Shown: positions 57,066 through 64,000 of the stretch, piece by piece | Layout: every line of letters starts with the position of its first letter | Position numbering within the stretch: the stretch's first letter is position 1 | Source: Microbacterium esteraromaticum | Lineage (GTDB): Bacteria; Actinomycetota; Actinomycetes; Actinomycetales; Microbacteriaceae | NCBI RefSeq assembly: GCF_014084045.1 | Contig: NZ_CP043732.1 | Location: 3,100,001-3,164,000, forward strand | Length of the DNA stretch: 64,000 nucleotides | Reading direction: 5' to 3' | The notes under the pieces: model-generated | What the model saw: the letters and a program-made list of their open reading frames with translations, nothing else | Database searches by the model: none | Told to the model about the DNA's origin: nothing | Program-made: the position numbers and the translations under genes

Positions 57066-59324
57066 TCACTCGGCGCGCTCGGTCCACACCGCCAGCCTGC
57101 CCTCGCTCATGCCCAGCAGCACGAGACCGCTCTGATCCGTCCGCAGAGCACGAGACCCCGCAGCCTCGAGCATCTCGAGCGTCTCCCGGCGCGGATGCCC
57201 GTAGTCGTTGCCCTCCCCCACGCTGATCAGCGCCACAGGTGCCCCGACCTGCTCATACAGCGCGGGCTCCTGATCACGGCTGCCGTGATGGGCGACCTTC
57301 ACCACCGCGTAGTCGCCTCCGATCTGACCGCTCGACAGCAGCTGACGCTGCGGAACGGCCGCGAGGTCGCCGAGCATGAGCATCCGAGGCACTCCCGCTC
57401 CGGCGATCTCGACGACCAGGCTCGCGTCGTTGCCGCTGGGGAACGCCGCGGAGTCCTGCGGCGGCCAGATCACCCGCCATCGTGCCGAACCCAGCGACCC
57501 ACGGGTTCCTGCGGCGCCGATCCTCACCTCGGCGCCTCCGACGGCGAGCTCGTCGAGGATGCGCTGATCGGCCGGCTCCGCAGGCGGCCCGTGCAGCACC
57601 GTCCCCACTCGTCCCGCGAGCGAGGTGGCGGCACCCACGTGATCGAGGTCGAAATGGGTGAGCACGAGCAGATCGATCCGCGCTGTGCCCGTCTGCGCCA
57701 GGCATCGCTCGAGGGCGTCGGGGTCCGCTCCGGTGTCGACCAGGGCGGTCCGCCCAGCGGATCGGACGAGCACCGCGTCCCCCTGTCCGATGTCGCAGGC
57801 GGCGATGGACCATTCCGCGGGTGTGGTCATCGACGCGAGGGGTCCGCCGAGAAGCATCCGGCCCGCCGAAGCGGCCAGCGCGACGACGATCACCGCGCTC
57901 GCGGCGCCGCGCAGCCGCCGCGAGCGCGGTCGCGCGAGCACCAGCGCGGCTGCGACGCTCAGCACGCCGACCAGCAGGGCCGCGACGGGCCCGGCGGGCA
58001 CCGATGCCGTCGCGCCGGGCAGAGCTGCCGTGACGGTCGCGGTCGTCTGGATCCACGCGGCGGGCAACCACGCAGCGGCGGTGAGCAGATCCGCGACCGC
58101 GGGAACGGAGGAGGTGAGGCAGGCCAGCAGGCCGATGACCGTCGCGATGGGGGCGGCGGGGGCGGCGAGGAGGTTGGCGACCACCCCCACCACCGACTGC
58201 GTGTCCGAGAACAGCGCGACGATCGGGCCGCAGACGAGCTGGGCGGCGAGCGGCACCGACAGTGCGAGGGCGAGCGGCGCGGGCATCCACCGGCCGAGTC
58301 CGCGCAGCAGCGGACGCGACAGCACCAGCAGAGCCGCCGTCGCGGCGGCCGACAGCGCGAATCCCGGCGTGGCCGACAGCCAGGGATCAGCGACGAGCAG
58401 ACCGCACACGGCCAGCGACAGCATCGCCAGCCCCGCACTCGGGCGCCCGAGCAGCACGGTGAGCATCGCGAGCGCGGCCATCGTCGCCGCCCGAACCACG
58501 CTGGGCTCAGGGGTGACCAGCACGACGAACGCGCCGAGCCCGAGCAGCGCGAGCACGATTCGCAAGACGCGTCCGCCGCCGAGAAGCGAGACGATCCAGA
58601 ACACCGCCGCCACGACGATCGCGCAGTTCGCCCCGCTGACCGCCGTGAGGTGGCTCAGGCCGGACGCCAGCATCGCAGCGTTCACCTCCTCAGGCACGGC
58701 TCGCGTGTCGCCGACGGCGAGGCCGGGCAGGAGGCCGGCGCCGGGCTCCGGCAAGGATCCGGCGCGCTCGACGAACTCTGCGCGCGTGCTCGCCGCGAGG
58801 GCGAAGATGCCGGATGCGGGCGAGACGACCTCCGCCCGCGTGGCGAAAATCACCAGTGCCGCCCGTTCACCGGCATCCGTGCGCTTTCCCTGTCCCGTGA
58901 CACGGAGGAGAGCGCCGAGGTCGGCGCCGTCCAGCGGATCGATCCCGACCCGCACCGGCCCCGAGACCTCACGCGCGAGGCCGGGCGGCCCGATCGCGAT
59001 CGTGCCGGCATCGAACCACAGACGCCCGTCGCTGCCGCGGGAAGCCGATGAGCTGACCTCGACGACGGCCTCGATCACGTGCCCGGAATCCGACGCGATG
59101 GCGTCTCGGGACGGCTGTGCCGCGGCCACACCGGCTGCCAGTCCCGATCCGCTCAGCAGCAGGAGCACGACGAGCCCCGCGCTGCGACGACGGAAGACGA
59201 CCAGCAGCACGGCGACGCTGACGCCGATGCAGACGGCCGGCGCGGCGAGGCCGGGCAGGTGGATCAGCAGCAGCGCGATGCCCCACAGCGCGACTGCCAT
59301 CACGGCCGTGCGGATATCCGTCAC
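57066..59324 (-). CDS. comEC: ComEC/Rec2-family DNA-uptake channel
   Basis: This 752-residue membrane protein has an N-terminal soluble DUF4131-like domain, then many helices with the ComEC motif SGLSHLTAVSGANCAIVVAA, and a C-terminal metallo-beta-lactamase domain (LVLTHFDLDHVGAATSLAG with the metal His/Asp, and VKVAHHGSRDQEP). In competent bacteria it passes single-stranded DNA through the membrane. Its start overlaps the comEA stop by four bases. Whether this host is transformable is unknown. Confidence 0.92.
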   Translation of the reverse strand: MTDIRTAVMAVALWGIALLLIHLPGLAAPAVCIGVSVAVLLVVFRRRSAGLVVLLLLSGSGLAAGVAAAQPSRDAIASDSGHVIEAVVEVSSSASRGSDGRLWFDAGTIAIGPPGLAREVSGPVRVGIDPLDGADLGALLRVTGQGKRTDAGERAALVIFATRAEVVSPASGIFALAASTRAEFVERAGSLPEPGAGLLPGLAVGDTRAVPEEVNAAMLASGLSHLTAVSGANCAIVVAAVFWIVSLLGGGRVLRIVLALLGLGAFVVLVTPEPSVVRAATMAALAMLTVLLGRPSAGLAMLSLAVCGLLVADPWLSATPGFALSAAATAALLVLSRPLLRGLGRWMPAPLALALSVPLAAQLVCGPIVALFSDTQSVVGVVANLLAAPAAPIATVIGLLACLTSSVPAVADLLTAAAWLPAAWIQTTATVTAALPGATASVPAGPVAALLVGVLSVAAALVLARPRSRRLRGAASAVIVVALAASAGRMLLGGPLASMTTPAEWSIAACDIGQGDAVLVRSAGRTALVDTGADPDALERCLAQTGTARIDLLVLTHFDLDHVGAATSLAGRVGTVLHGPPAEPADQRILDELAVGGAEVRIGAAGTRGSLGSARWRVIWPPQDSAAFPSGNDASLVVEIAGAGVPRMLMLGDLAAVPQRQLLSSGQIGGDYAVVKVAHHGSRDQEPALYEQVGAPVALISVGEGNDYGHPRRETLEMLEAAGSRALRTDQSGLVLLGMSEGRLAVWTERAE

Positions 59325-59968
59325 ACGCGCACCTTCTCGCGCACGCCCGCGAGCAGCTTCTCGCCGATCCCCGGCACGGCCAGCAGGTCGTCGACCGAGC
59401 GGAAGCGTCCGTTCTCGTCGCGCCAGTCGATGATCCGCTGCGCGAGCGCAGGCCCGATCCGCGGCAGGGTCTCGAGAGCGGTGACGTCTGCGGTGTTGAG
59501 GTTCACCACTCCGTCGGCGTCAGGGCCGCCCGCATCGATCGCGACGGCGCCTCCCGTCGCCGGCTCCGCGCCGATGCGCGGCACGACGAGCTGCTCGCCG
59601 TCACTCAGCGGGCGTGCGAGATTCACCGCCTGAAGGTCAGCGGTGTCGAGGGTGCCGCCCGCTGCTGCCAGCGCGTCGACCAGCCGTGCGTCGGGATCGA
59701 CGATGTACAGCCCAGGGGTCGTGACCTCGCCGAGCACGTGCACGTAGATCCCCTCGTCGGGCGCGACGGCCGTGTCGTCGCGCTCCGCCGAGTGCCCGCT
59801 GCCGCCGTCAAGTGCGATGCTCTCGACGGGAGCCGCCTGCCCCTTCAGAATGCCCCAGCCGACCGCGGCCGAGAGCACCACCAGGCCGAGCGTCACCGCG
59901 GCGCCGACGCCCAGCCTCAGGCGCGGACGCGCGGAGGCATCCGGCTCTGCAGGGTCGTCGGCTGACAC
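59321..59968 (-). CDS. comEA: ComEA-like helix-hairpin-helix DNA-binding protein
   Basis: This 215-residue protein has one N-terminal membrane helix, an SLBB-like middle part (IYVHVLGEVTTPGLYIVDPD), and two C-terminal helix-hairpin-helix repeats (VNLNTADVTALETLPRIG and VPGIGEKLLAGVREK). ComEA binds incoming double-stranded DNA outside the membrane. GTG 59968 follows TAGCGT (59980-59975) at 6 bases: probably leaderless. It is coupled to comEC. Confidence 0.92.
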   Translation of the reverse strand: MSADDPAEPDASARPRLRLGVGAAVTLGLVVLSAAVGWGILKGQAAPVESIALDGGSGHSAERDDTAVAPDEGIYVHVLGEVTTPGLYIVDPDARLVDALAAAGGTLDTADLQAVNLARPLSDGEQLVVPRIGAEPATGGAVAIDAGGPDADGVVNLNTADVTALETLPRIGPALAQRIIDWRDENGRFRSVDDLLAVPGIGEKLLAGVREKVRV

Positions 59969-60071
59969 CCTGCAACGCTAGGCCGCGTGCGGCATCGCAC
60001 CCGAGGCGGATCCCGGCGTCTGTGCACAACTCGCGCGCAACCCTGCCCTGTGCAGAGCGCGTGCGGCCGGA

Positions 60072-62603
60072 TCAGCCCTTGACGGCGAAGTTGACGATCT
60101 TCGGCGCGCGCACGATGACGCGCACGATCTCCTTGCCCTCCAGTGCTCGCTGCACCTTCTCGTCGCCGCGGGCCGCGGCCTCCAGGTCGGCGTCGGAGAT
60201 GTCGGCTGCGACCTCGAGGGTCGCGCGCACCTTGCCGTTCACCTGCACCGCGGTGGTGACCGTGTCCTCCACGAGCAGAGCAGGATCGGCCTCGGGCCAC
60301 TGCACGGCGCTCACCGACGGCTGGTGGCCGAGACGTGCCCACATCTCCTCGCCCGTGTGCGGAGCGATCAGCTCGACGATCATGGCGACGGTCTCGGCGG
60401 CCTCGCGCACGGCAGGGTCGGTCGACCCTGCGCCCGTGTCGATCGTCTTGCGGATGCCGTTCACCAGCTCCATCAGACGCGCGACCACGACGTTGAACTT
60501 CGTCTGCTCGACGAGCGTGGGGGCGTCCGCCAGCAGTCGGTGGGTGATGCGGCGCAGGGCGGCGTCACCGGCATCCGGAGCCGTGCCGGGCGCGCTCGCC
60601 ACCTCATCCGCGACGCGCAGCGCGCGGGAGAGGAATTTCTGCGCTCCCGACAGCGAGACGCCGTTCCACTCCTTGTCGTCCTCGACGGGGCCCGCGAAGG
60701 CCAGGCCTAGACGAAGGGCGTCTGCGCCGTACCGGCCGAGCAGATCTGACAGCTCGACGAGGTTTCCCTTGCTCTTCGACATCTTCGCGCCGTCCATGAT
60801 GACCATGCCCTGGTTGACCAGGTTGGAGAACGGCTCCTCGAAGTCGATCAGGCCGAGGTCGAACAGCACCTTGGTGATGAAGCGCGCATACAGCAGGTGC
60901 AGGATCGCGTGCTCCACGCCGCCGAAGTAGCCGTCGACGGGAGCCCAGCGCCTGGCCTGCTCCGGGTCGAATGCGAACTCTGAACTGTTCGGCGACAGGA
61001 AGCGCAGGAAGTACCACGAGCTGTCGACGAAGGTGTCCATGGTGTCGGCGTCGCGCAGCGCAGGCTCGCCCGACGCGGGGTCGACCGTGCGCACCCATGA
61101 TTCGGCCGCACCCAGCGGCGATGAGCCCTTAGGACGCAGGTCGAGCCCCTCGACGCCGGGCAGCTTCACGGGCAGACGGTCCTCGGGCACGGGCACGACG
61201 CTTCCGTCGTCGAGGTGCAGCATCGGGATCGGGGTGCCCCAGAAGCGCTGGCGCGAGATCAGCCAGTCGCGCAGCCGGTAGTTCTTCGCGGCGCGGCCGG
61301 TGCCTGCTTCGCTCAGCACCTCGATCGTGCGGGCGATCGCCTCGCTCTTCTCCAGACCGTCGAGGTCGCCGGAGCCGGTCATCCGGCCGTTGCCCACCAG
61401 CGCGGCGCCGGTGACAGCCGGGTCGAGCTCTGCCAGGTCCTCACCCTCGTTCGCGCCGCCGGCGACAGTCGTGTCGAGCACGACGCGGATCGGCAGGTCG
61501 AAGGCCCGGGCGAAGTCGAGGTCGCGCTGGTCGTGCGCGGGCACAGCCATGACCGCGCCGTGACCGTAGTCGGCCAGCACGTAGTCGGCGGCCCAGATCG
61601 GCATCCGCTCGCCGTTGACGGGGTTGACCGCGTAGCGCTCGAGGAAGACGCCTGTCTTCGGCCGATCGGTCGACTGGCGCTCGATCTCGCTCTCCTTCTG
61701 CACGCCCTCCAGATAGTCCTGGAAGCGCATGCGCACCTCGGACGACGATCCGGACGCCAGCTCCGCAGCCAGATCCGAGTCGGGGGCGATCACGAAGAAG
61801 GTCGCGCCGTGCAGCGTGTCAGGACGTGTGGTGAAGACAGTGACCGGCTCGTCGCGCCCCTCGATGACGAAGTCGACGTCGGCGCCGGTGGAGCGGCCGA
61901 TCCAGTTGCGCTGCATCTGCAGCACCTTGTGCGGCCAGTGCCCCTCGAGGGTGTCGAGGTCGTCGAGCAGCCGATCGGCGTACTCGGTGATCTTGAAGTA
62001 CCACTGCGTGAGCTTCTTCTTCACGACCTCGGCACCGCAGCGCTCGCAGCGGCCGTCGACGACCTGCTCGTTCGCGAGCACGGTCTGATCGTTCGGGCAC
62101 CAGTTGACCGCGCTCTTCTTGCGGTAGGCCAGCCCCCGCTCGTACAGCTTCAGGAACAGCCACTGGTTCCAGCGGTAGTACTCGGGGTCGGAGGTGTGCA
62201 GCACACGCGACCAGTCGTACGACATGCCGTAGCCGCGGAAGCCGGCCTTGTGCTGGTCGATGTTCCGGTAGGTCCACTCGCGAGGGTCGGCGCCGCGCTT
62301 GATCGCGGCGTTCTCGGCGGGCAGGCCGAACGAGTCCCAGCCGATCGGGTTGAGCACGTTGTGCCCGCGGTGGCGCCAGTAGCGCGCGACGATGTCGGGA
62401 TACAGGTAGTTGATCGCGTGCCCCATGTGCAGGTCGCCCGAGGGATACGGGAACATGCCGAGGATGTACTTGCGAGGCCGCTCGTCGTCTTCGCCGCCGG
62501 CCACGAAGGTCTCGTTCTCAGCCCAGTACTCCTGCCACTTGAGCTGGATGTCGTGCGCGGACATCACTTCAGGGGACTCGGCGTGGGACGCGTGCTCGGT
62601 CAA
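60072..62603 (-). CDS. leuS: Leucyl-tRNA synthetase
   Basis: This 843-residue class Ia synthetase shows [19 protein letters not shown] (HIGH motif near residue 55-60), an editing domain ([18 protein letters not shown]), and MSKSKGN (KMSKS) near residue 610. It charges tRNA-Leu, thus linked functionally to leuA attenuation. TTG 62603 begins [12 protein letters not shown] with no strong ribosome site; GTG/ATG near 62567-62564 ([14 protein letters not shown]) is the alternative start. Confidence 0.96.
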   Translation of the reverse strand: MTEHASHAESPEVMSAHDIQLKWQEYWAENETFVAGGEDDERPRKYILGMFPYPSGDLHMGHAINYLYPDIVARYWRHRGHNVLNPIGWDSFGLPAENAAIKRGADPREWTYRNIDQHKAGFRGYGMSYDWSRVLHTSDPEYYRWNQWLFLKLYERGLAYRKKSAVNWCPNDQTVLANEQVVDGRCERCGAEVVKKKLTQWYFKITEYADRLLDDLDTLEGHWPHKVLQMQRNWIGRSTGADVDFVIEGRDEPVTVFTTRPDTLHGATFFVIAPDSDLAAELASGSSSEVRMRFQDYLEGVQKESEIERQSTDRPKTGVFLERYAVNPVNGERMPIWAADYVLADYGHGAVMAVPAHDQRDLDFARAFDLPIRVVLDTTVAGGANEGEDLAELDPAVTGAALVGNGRMTGSGDLDGLEKSEAIARTIEVLSEAGTGRAAKNYRLRDWLISRQRFWGTPIPMLHLDDGSVVPVPEDRLPVKLPGVEGLDLRPKGSSPLGAAESWVRTVDPASGEPALRDADTMDTFVDSSWYFLRFLSPNSSEFAFDPEQARRWAPVDGYFGGVEHAILHLLYARFITKVLFDLGLIDFEEPFSNLVNQGMVIMDGAKMSKSKGNLVELSDLLGRYGADALRLGLAFAGPVEDDKEWNGVSLSGAQKFLSRALRVADEVASAPGTAPDAGDAALRRITHRLLADAPTLVEQTKFNVVVARLMELVNGIRKTIDTGAGSTDPAVREAAETVAMIVELIAPHTGEEMWARLGHQPSVSAVQWPEADPALLVEDTVTTAVQVNGKVRATLEVAADISDADLEAAARGDEKVQRALEGKEIVRVIVRAPKIVNFAVKG

Positions 62604-62675
62604 GGGACGGCCAATCTGACGATGCGGAACAGCCCGGAAATCGGGCCCTTCCAGGGTATCGCGAGCGGCGTGCGG

Positions 62676-64000
62676 TCAGGAAACCGGCAGCAGCTCGCGC
62701 CAGGGCTGCGGCAGCGTCGCTCCGAGGGCGGCGAGCGGCGCTCTCGCCTTCGTCGCGACCTCGGCCGCCTCGGCGTCGGGGCGGGACAGCCACGTGATCC
62801 CGCCTCCGGCGCCGACGTACGCCCCGTGCGCATCGACCACGATCGTCCGGATCACCATCGCGAGGTCGACGCGCCCGTCGAGCCCCACATGCCCGAAGCA
62901 TCCGGAGTAGATGCCGCGCGGCGCCCTCTCGAGCCGGTGCAGGATCGTCATCGCCGACAGCTTCGGCGCGCCGGTCATGCTGCCGGCGGGGAAGGCGGCG
63001 TCGCACAGGTCGCCGAAGGTGACCCCGTCTCGCAGCCGCACGCTCACGGTGCTGACCAGCTGGTGCACCGCGGGGTAGGTCTCCACGTCCCACAGCCTCT
63101 CGACCTCGACCGTGCCCGGCACCCCGATGTGCGACAGGTCGTTGCGCATCAGGTCGACGATCATGACGTTCTCCGCACGCTCCTTGACGTCCGTGCGCAG
63201 CTCCTCGGCGAGCCGCGCGTCGAGCTCGGGCGTCACGCCGCGCGGACGTGTGCCCTTGATCGGGCTCGTCGAGGCTCGTCCGCCGCCCGTCGCCAGGAAC
63301 TGCTCGGGGCTGGCGCTGAGCACGTGCTGGTCGCCGGTGCGCAGATATCCGCCGTGATGCGCGGGCGTCGCAGCCCTGAGCCGCCGGTACACGGTGAACG
63401 GGTCGTCTGGACGCGCAGCGGTGAAGCGCGTGGTGAGGCACAGCTGATAGGCGTCTCCGCGCTGGATCGCCGATCTGCACTCCTCGACCAGGGCGGTGTA
63501 CTCGACGACCCCGTGACGGGCAGCTGCGGTCCGCGCCCCGGTCGCCGGAGGCGCCGGGGCCGGGTGTGGTGCGGCGACCGCCTCACGCACGGCCGCGACC
63601 CAGGAATCGATGTCCGCCGCGGCGGCGAGGGCGTGCAGATCGCCGGTGGCGTGGTCGACCGCGACGGCGCGGGTGACGGCGATCCACGTCGGGGCCGCCT
63701 CGCTCTCGGCGACGGGCGCGCCGCTGGCCGCAGCCCCGTGCTCGTACGGCAGCCATCCGACCCAGCCGCCGAGGAAGGGGATTCGGGATGCCTCCGCCGG
63801 CGCGCTGAGATCGATCGAGCGCACAGCGACCGGGTCGGTCTCGACGACGCCCGTGCCGATCAGGCTCCACCCGCTCCGCGGGTCGACACCGGCATCCAGC
63901 CAGAACGCCTCCCGGGCGTCGCCGAACAGATGCGCGAAGAGGGCCTCGGCATCGGGACGCCCATCGGCGCACGCGACGGCTCGATCGGTCAGCGGGAGCG
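62676..64000 (-). CDS. Aminodeoxychorismate synthase component I-like (PabB), 5' end beyond window
   Basis: The reading frame stays open past the right edge; about 441 codons are visible. The chorismate-binding core is clear, with SPIKGTRPRG (Lys-containing PIKGT form typical of PabB rather than PIAGT of TrpE), NDLSHIGVPG, and GSMTGAPKLSAMTIL. The visible N-terminal part (LFAHLFGDAREAFWLDAGVDPRSGWSLIG) is also PabB-like. It supplies 4-amino-4-deoxychorismate for folate. TrpE is less likely. The gene start is outside the window. Confidence 0.82.
   Translation of the reverse strand, partial: LPLTDRAVACADGRPDAEALFAHLFGDAREAFWLDAGVDPRSGWSLIGTGVVETDPVAVRSIDLSAPAEASRIPFLGGWVGWLPYEHGAAASGAPVAESEAAPTWIAVTRAVAVDHATGDLHALAAAADIDSWVAAVREAVAAPHPAPAPPATGARTAAARHGVVEYTALVEECRSAIQRGDAYQLCLTTRFTAARPDDPFTVYRRLRAATPAHHGGYLRTGDQHVLSASPEQFLATGGGRASTSPIKGTRPRGVTPELDARLAEELRTDVKERAENVMIVDLMRNDLSHIGVPGTVEVERLWDVETYPAVHQLVSTVSVRLRDGVTFGDLCDAAFPAGSMTGAPKLSAMTILHRLERAPRGIYSGCFGHVGLDGRVDLAMVIRTIVVDAHGAYVGAGGGITWLSRPDAEAAEVATKARAPLAALGATLPQPWRELLPVS

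Noticed and set aside
62676-64000. Calling the right-edge gene trpE
   Set aside because: PIKGT with Lys and the N-terminal pattern favour PabB. No trp genes are beside it.

Overview
The window is about 68-70% GC with dense operons, many GTG starts, frequent 1-4 base start/stop overlaps and reverse-strand reading frames that stay open by chance. Gene content and order point to a Gram-positive actinobacterium of the Micrococcales, family Microbacteriaceae, most likely Microbacterium or a close relative (inference). The markers are sufB-sufD-Rieske-sufC-sufT beside ctaA, ctaB next to tkt-tal-pgi-zwf-opcA-pgl, hrcA-dnaJ-rsmE-HIT-phoH-ybeY-corC-era, recO-uppS and dusB-dgt-dnaG. This is core chromosome. 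I see no transposase, integrase, phage gene, CRISPR array, rRNA or island boundary.

Layout. 1-2.2 kb: a truncated MFS transporter with an operator-like palindrome, then a DUF2510 membrane protein with a metalloprotease-like HExxH site. 2.2-7.4 kb: a Suf Fe-S assembly operon ending in a MalY/PatB-type aminotransferase. 7.7-9.8 kb: heme A synthesis (ctaA and ctaB, convergent on a strong terminator). 10-18.2 kb: pentose phosphate operon. 18.2-20.7 kb: DMT transporter, peptide deformylase, a septum-formation-family lipoprotein and tRNA-Asn. 20.8-26 kb: an orphan ABC ATPase, then dusB-dgt-dnaG. 26-32.7 kb: glutathione peroxidase, a Tat-exported phosphoesterase, a DsbA-like protein, a P-loop kinase-like protein, recO-uppS, a TRIC-like channel, and a TetR/VOC pair. 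32.7-36.3 kb: leuA with a leucine-rich leader peptide and attenuator, a lipoprotein and a quinone-oxidoreductase-like enzyme. 36.3-43.4 kb: the heat-shock, rRNA and ribosome-maturation cluster under a CIRCE operator. 43.5-48.7 kb: carboxylesterase, hemW-DUF1990, lepA. 49-54.6 kb: an oligopeptide ABC importer. 54.7-64 kb: hydrolase, rpsT, holA, comEC-comEA, leuS and a truncated pabB-like gene.

How genes work together. Tkt, Tal, Pgi, Zwf, OpcA and Pgl run the oxidative and non-oxidative pentose phosphate pathway; gnd is absent here. SufBCD with a Rieske protein and SufT assembles Fe-S clusters, but sufS and sufU are not in the window. CtaA and CtaB make heme A for the terminal oxidase. HrcA and CIRCE autoregulate chaperone expression.

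The most informative signals are regulatory rather than new gene systems. They are a likely leaderless leader peptide for leuA, a recurring leaderless-mRNA motif (TANNNT-like -10, about 6-8 bases, then ATG/GTG) at about 14 starts, interlocked divergent leaderless promoters, and a ctaB gene that seems to need a non-canonical ATC start. I found no convincing undescribed multi-gene system.
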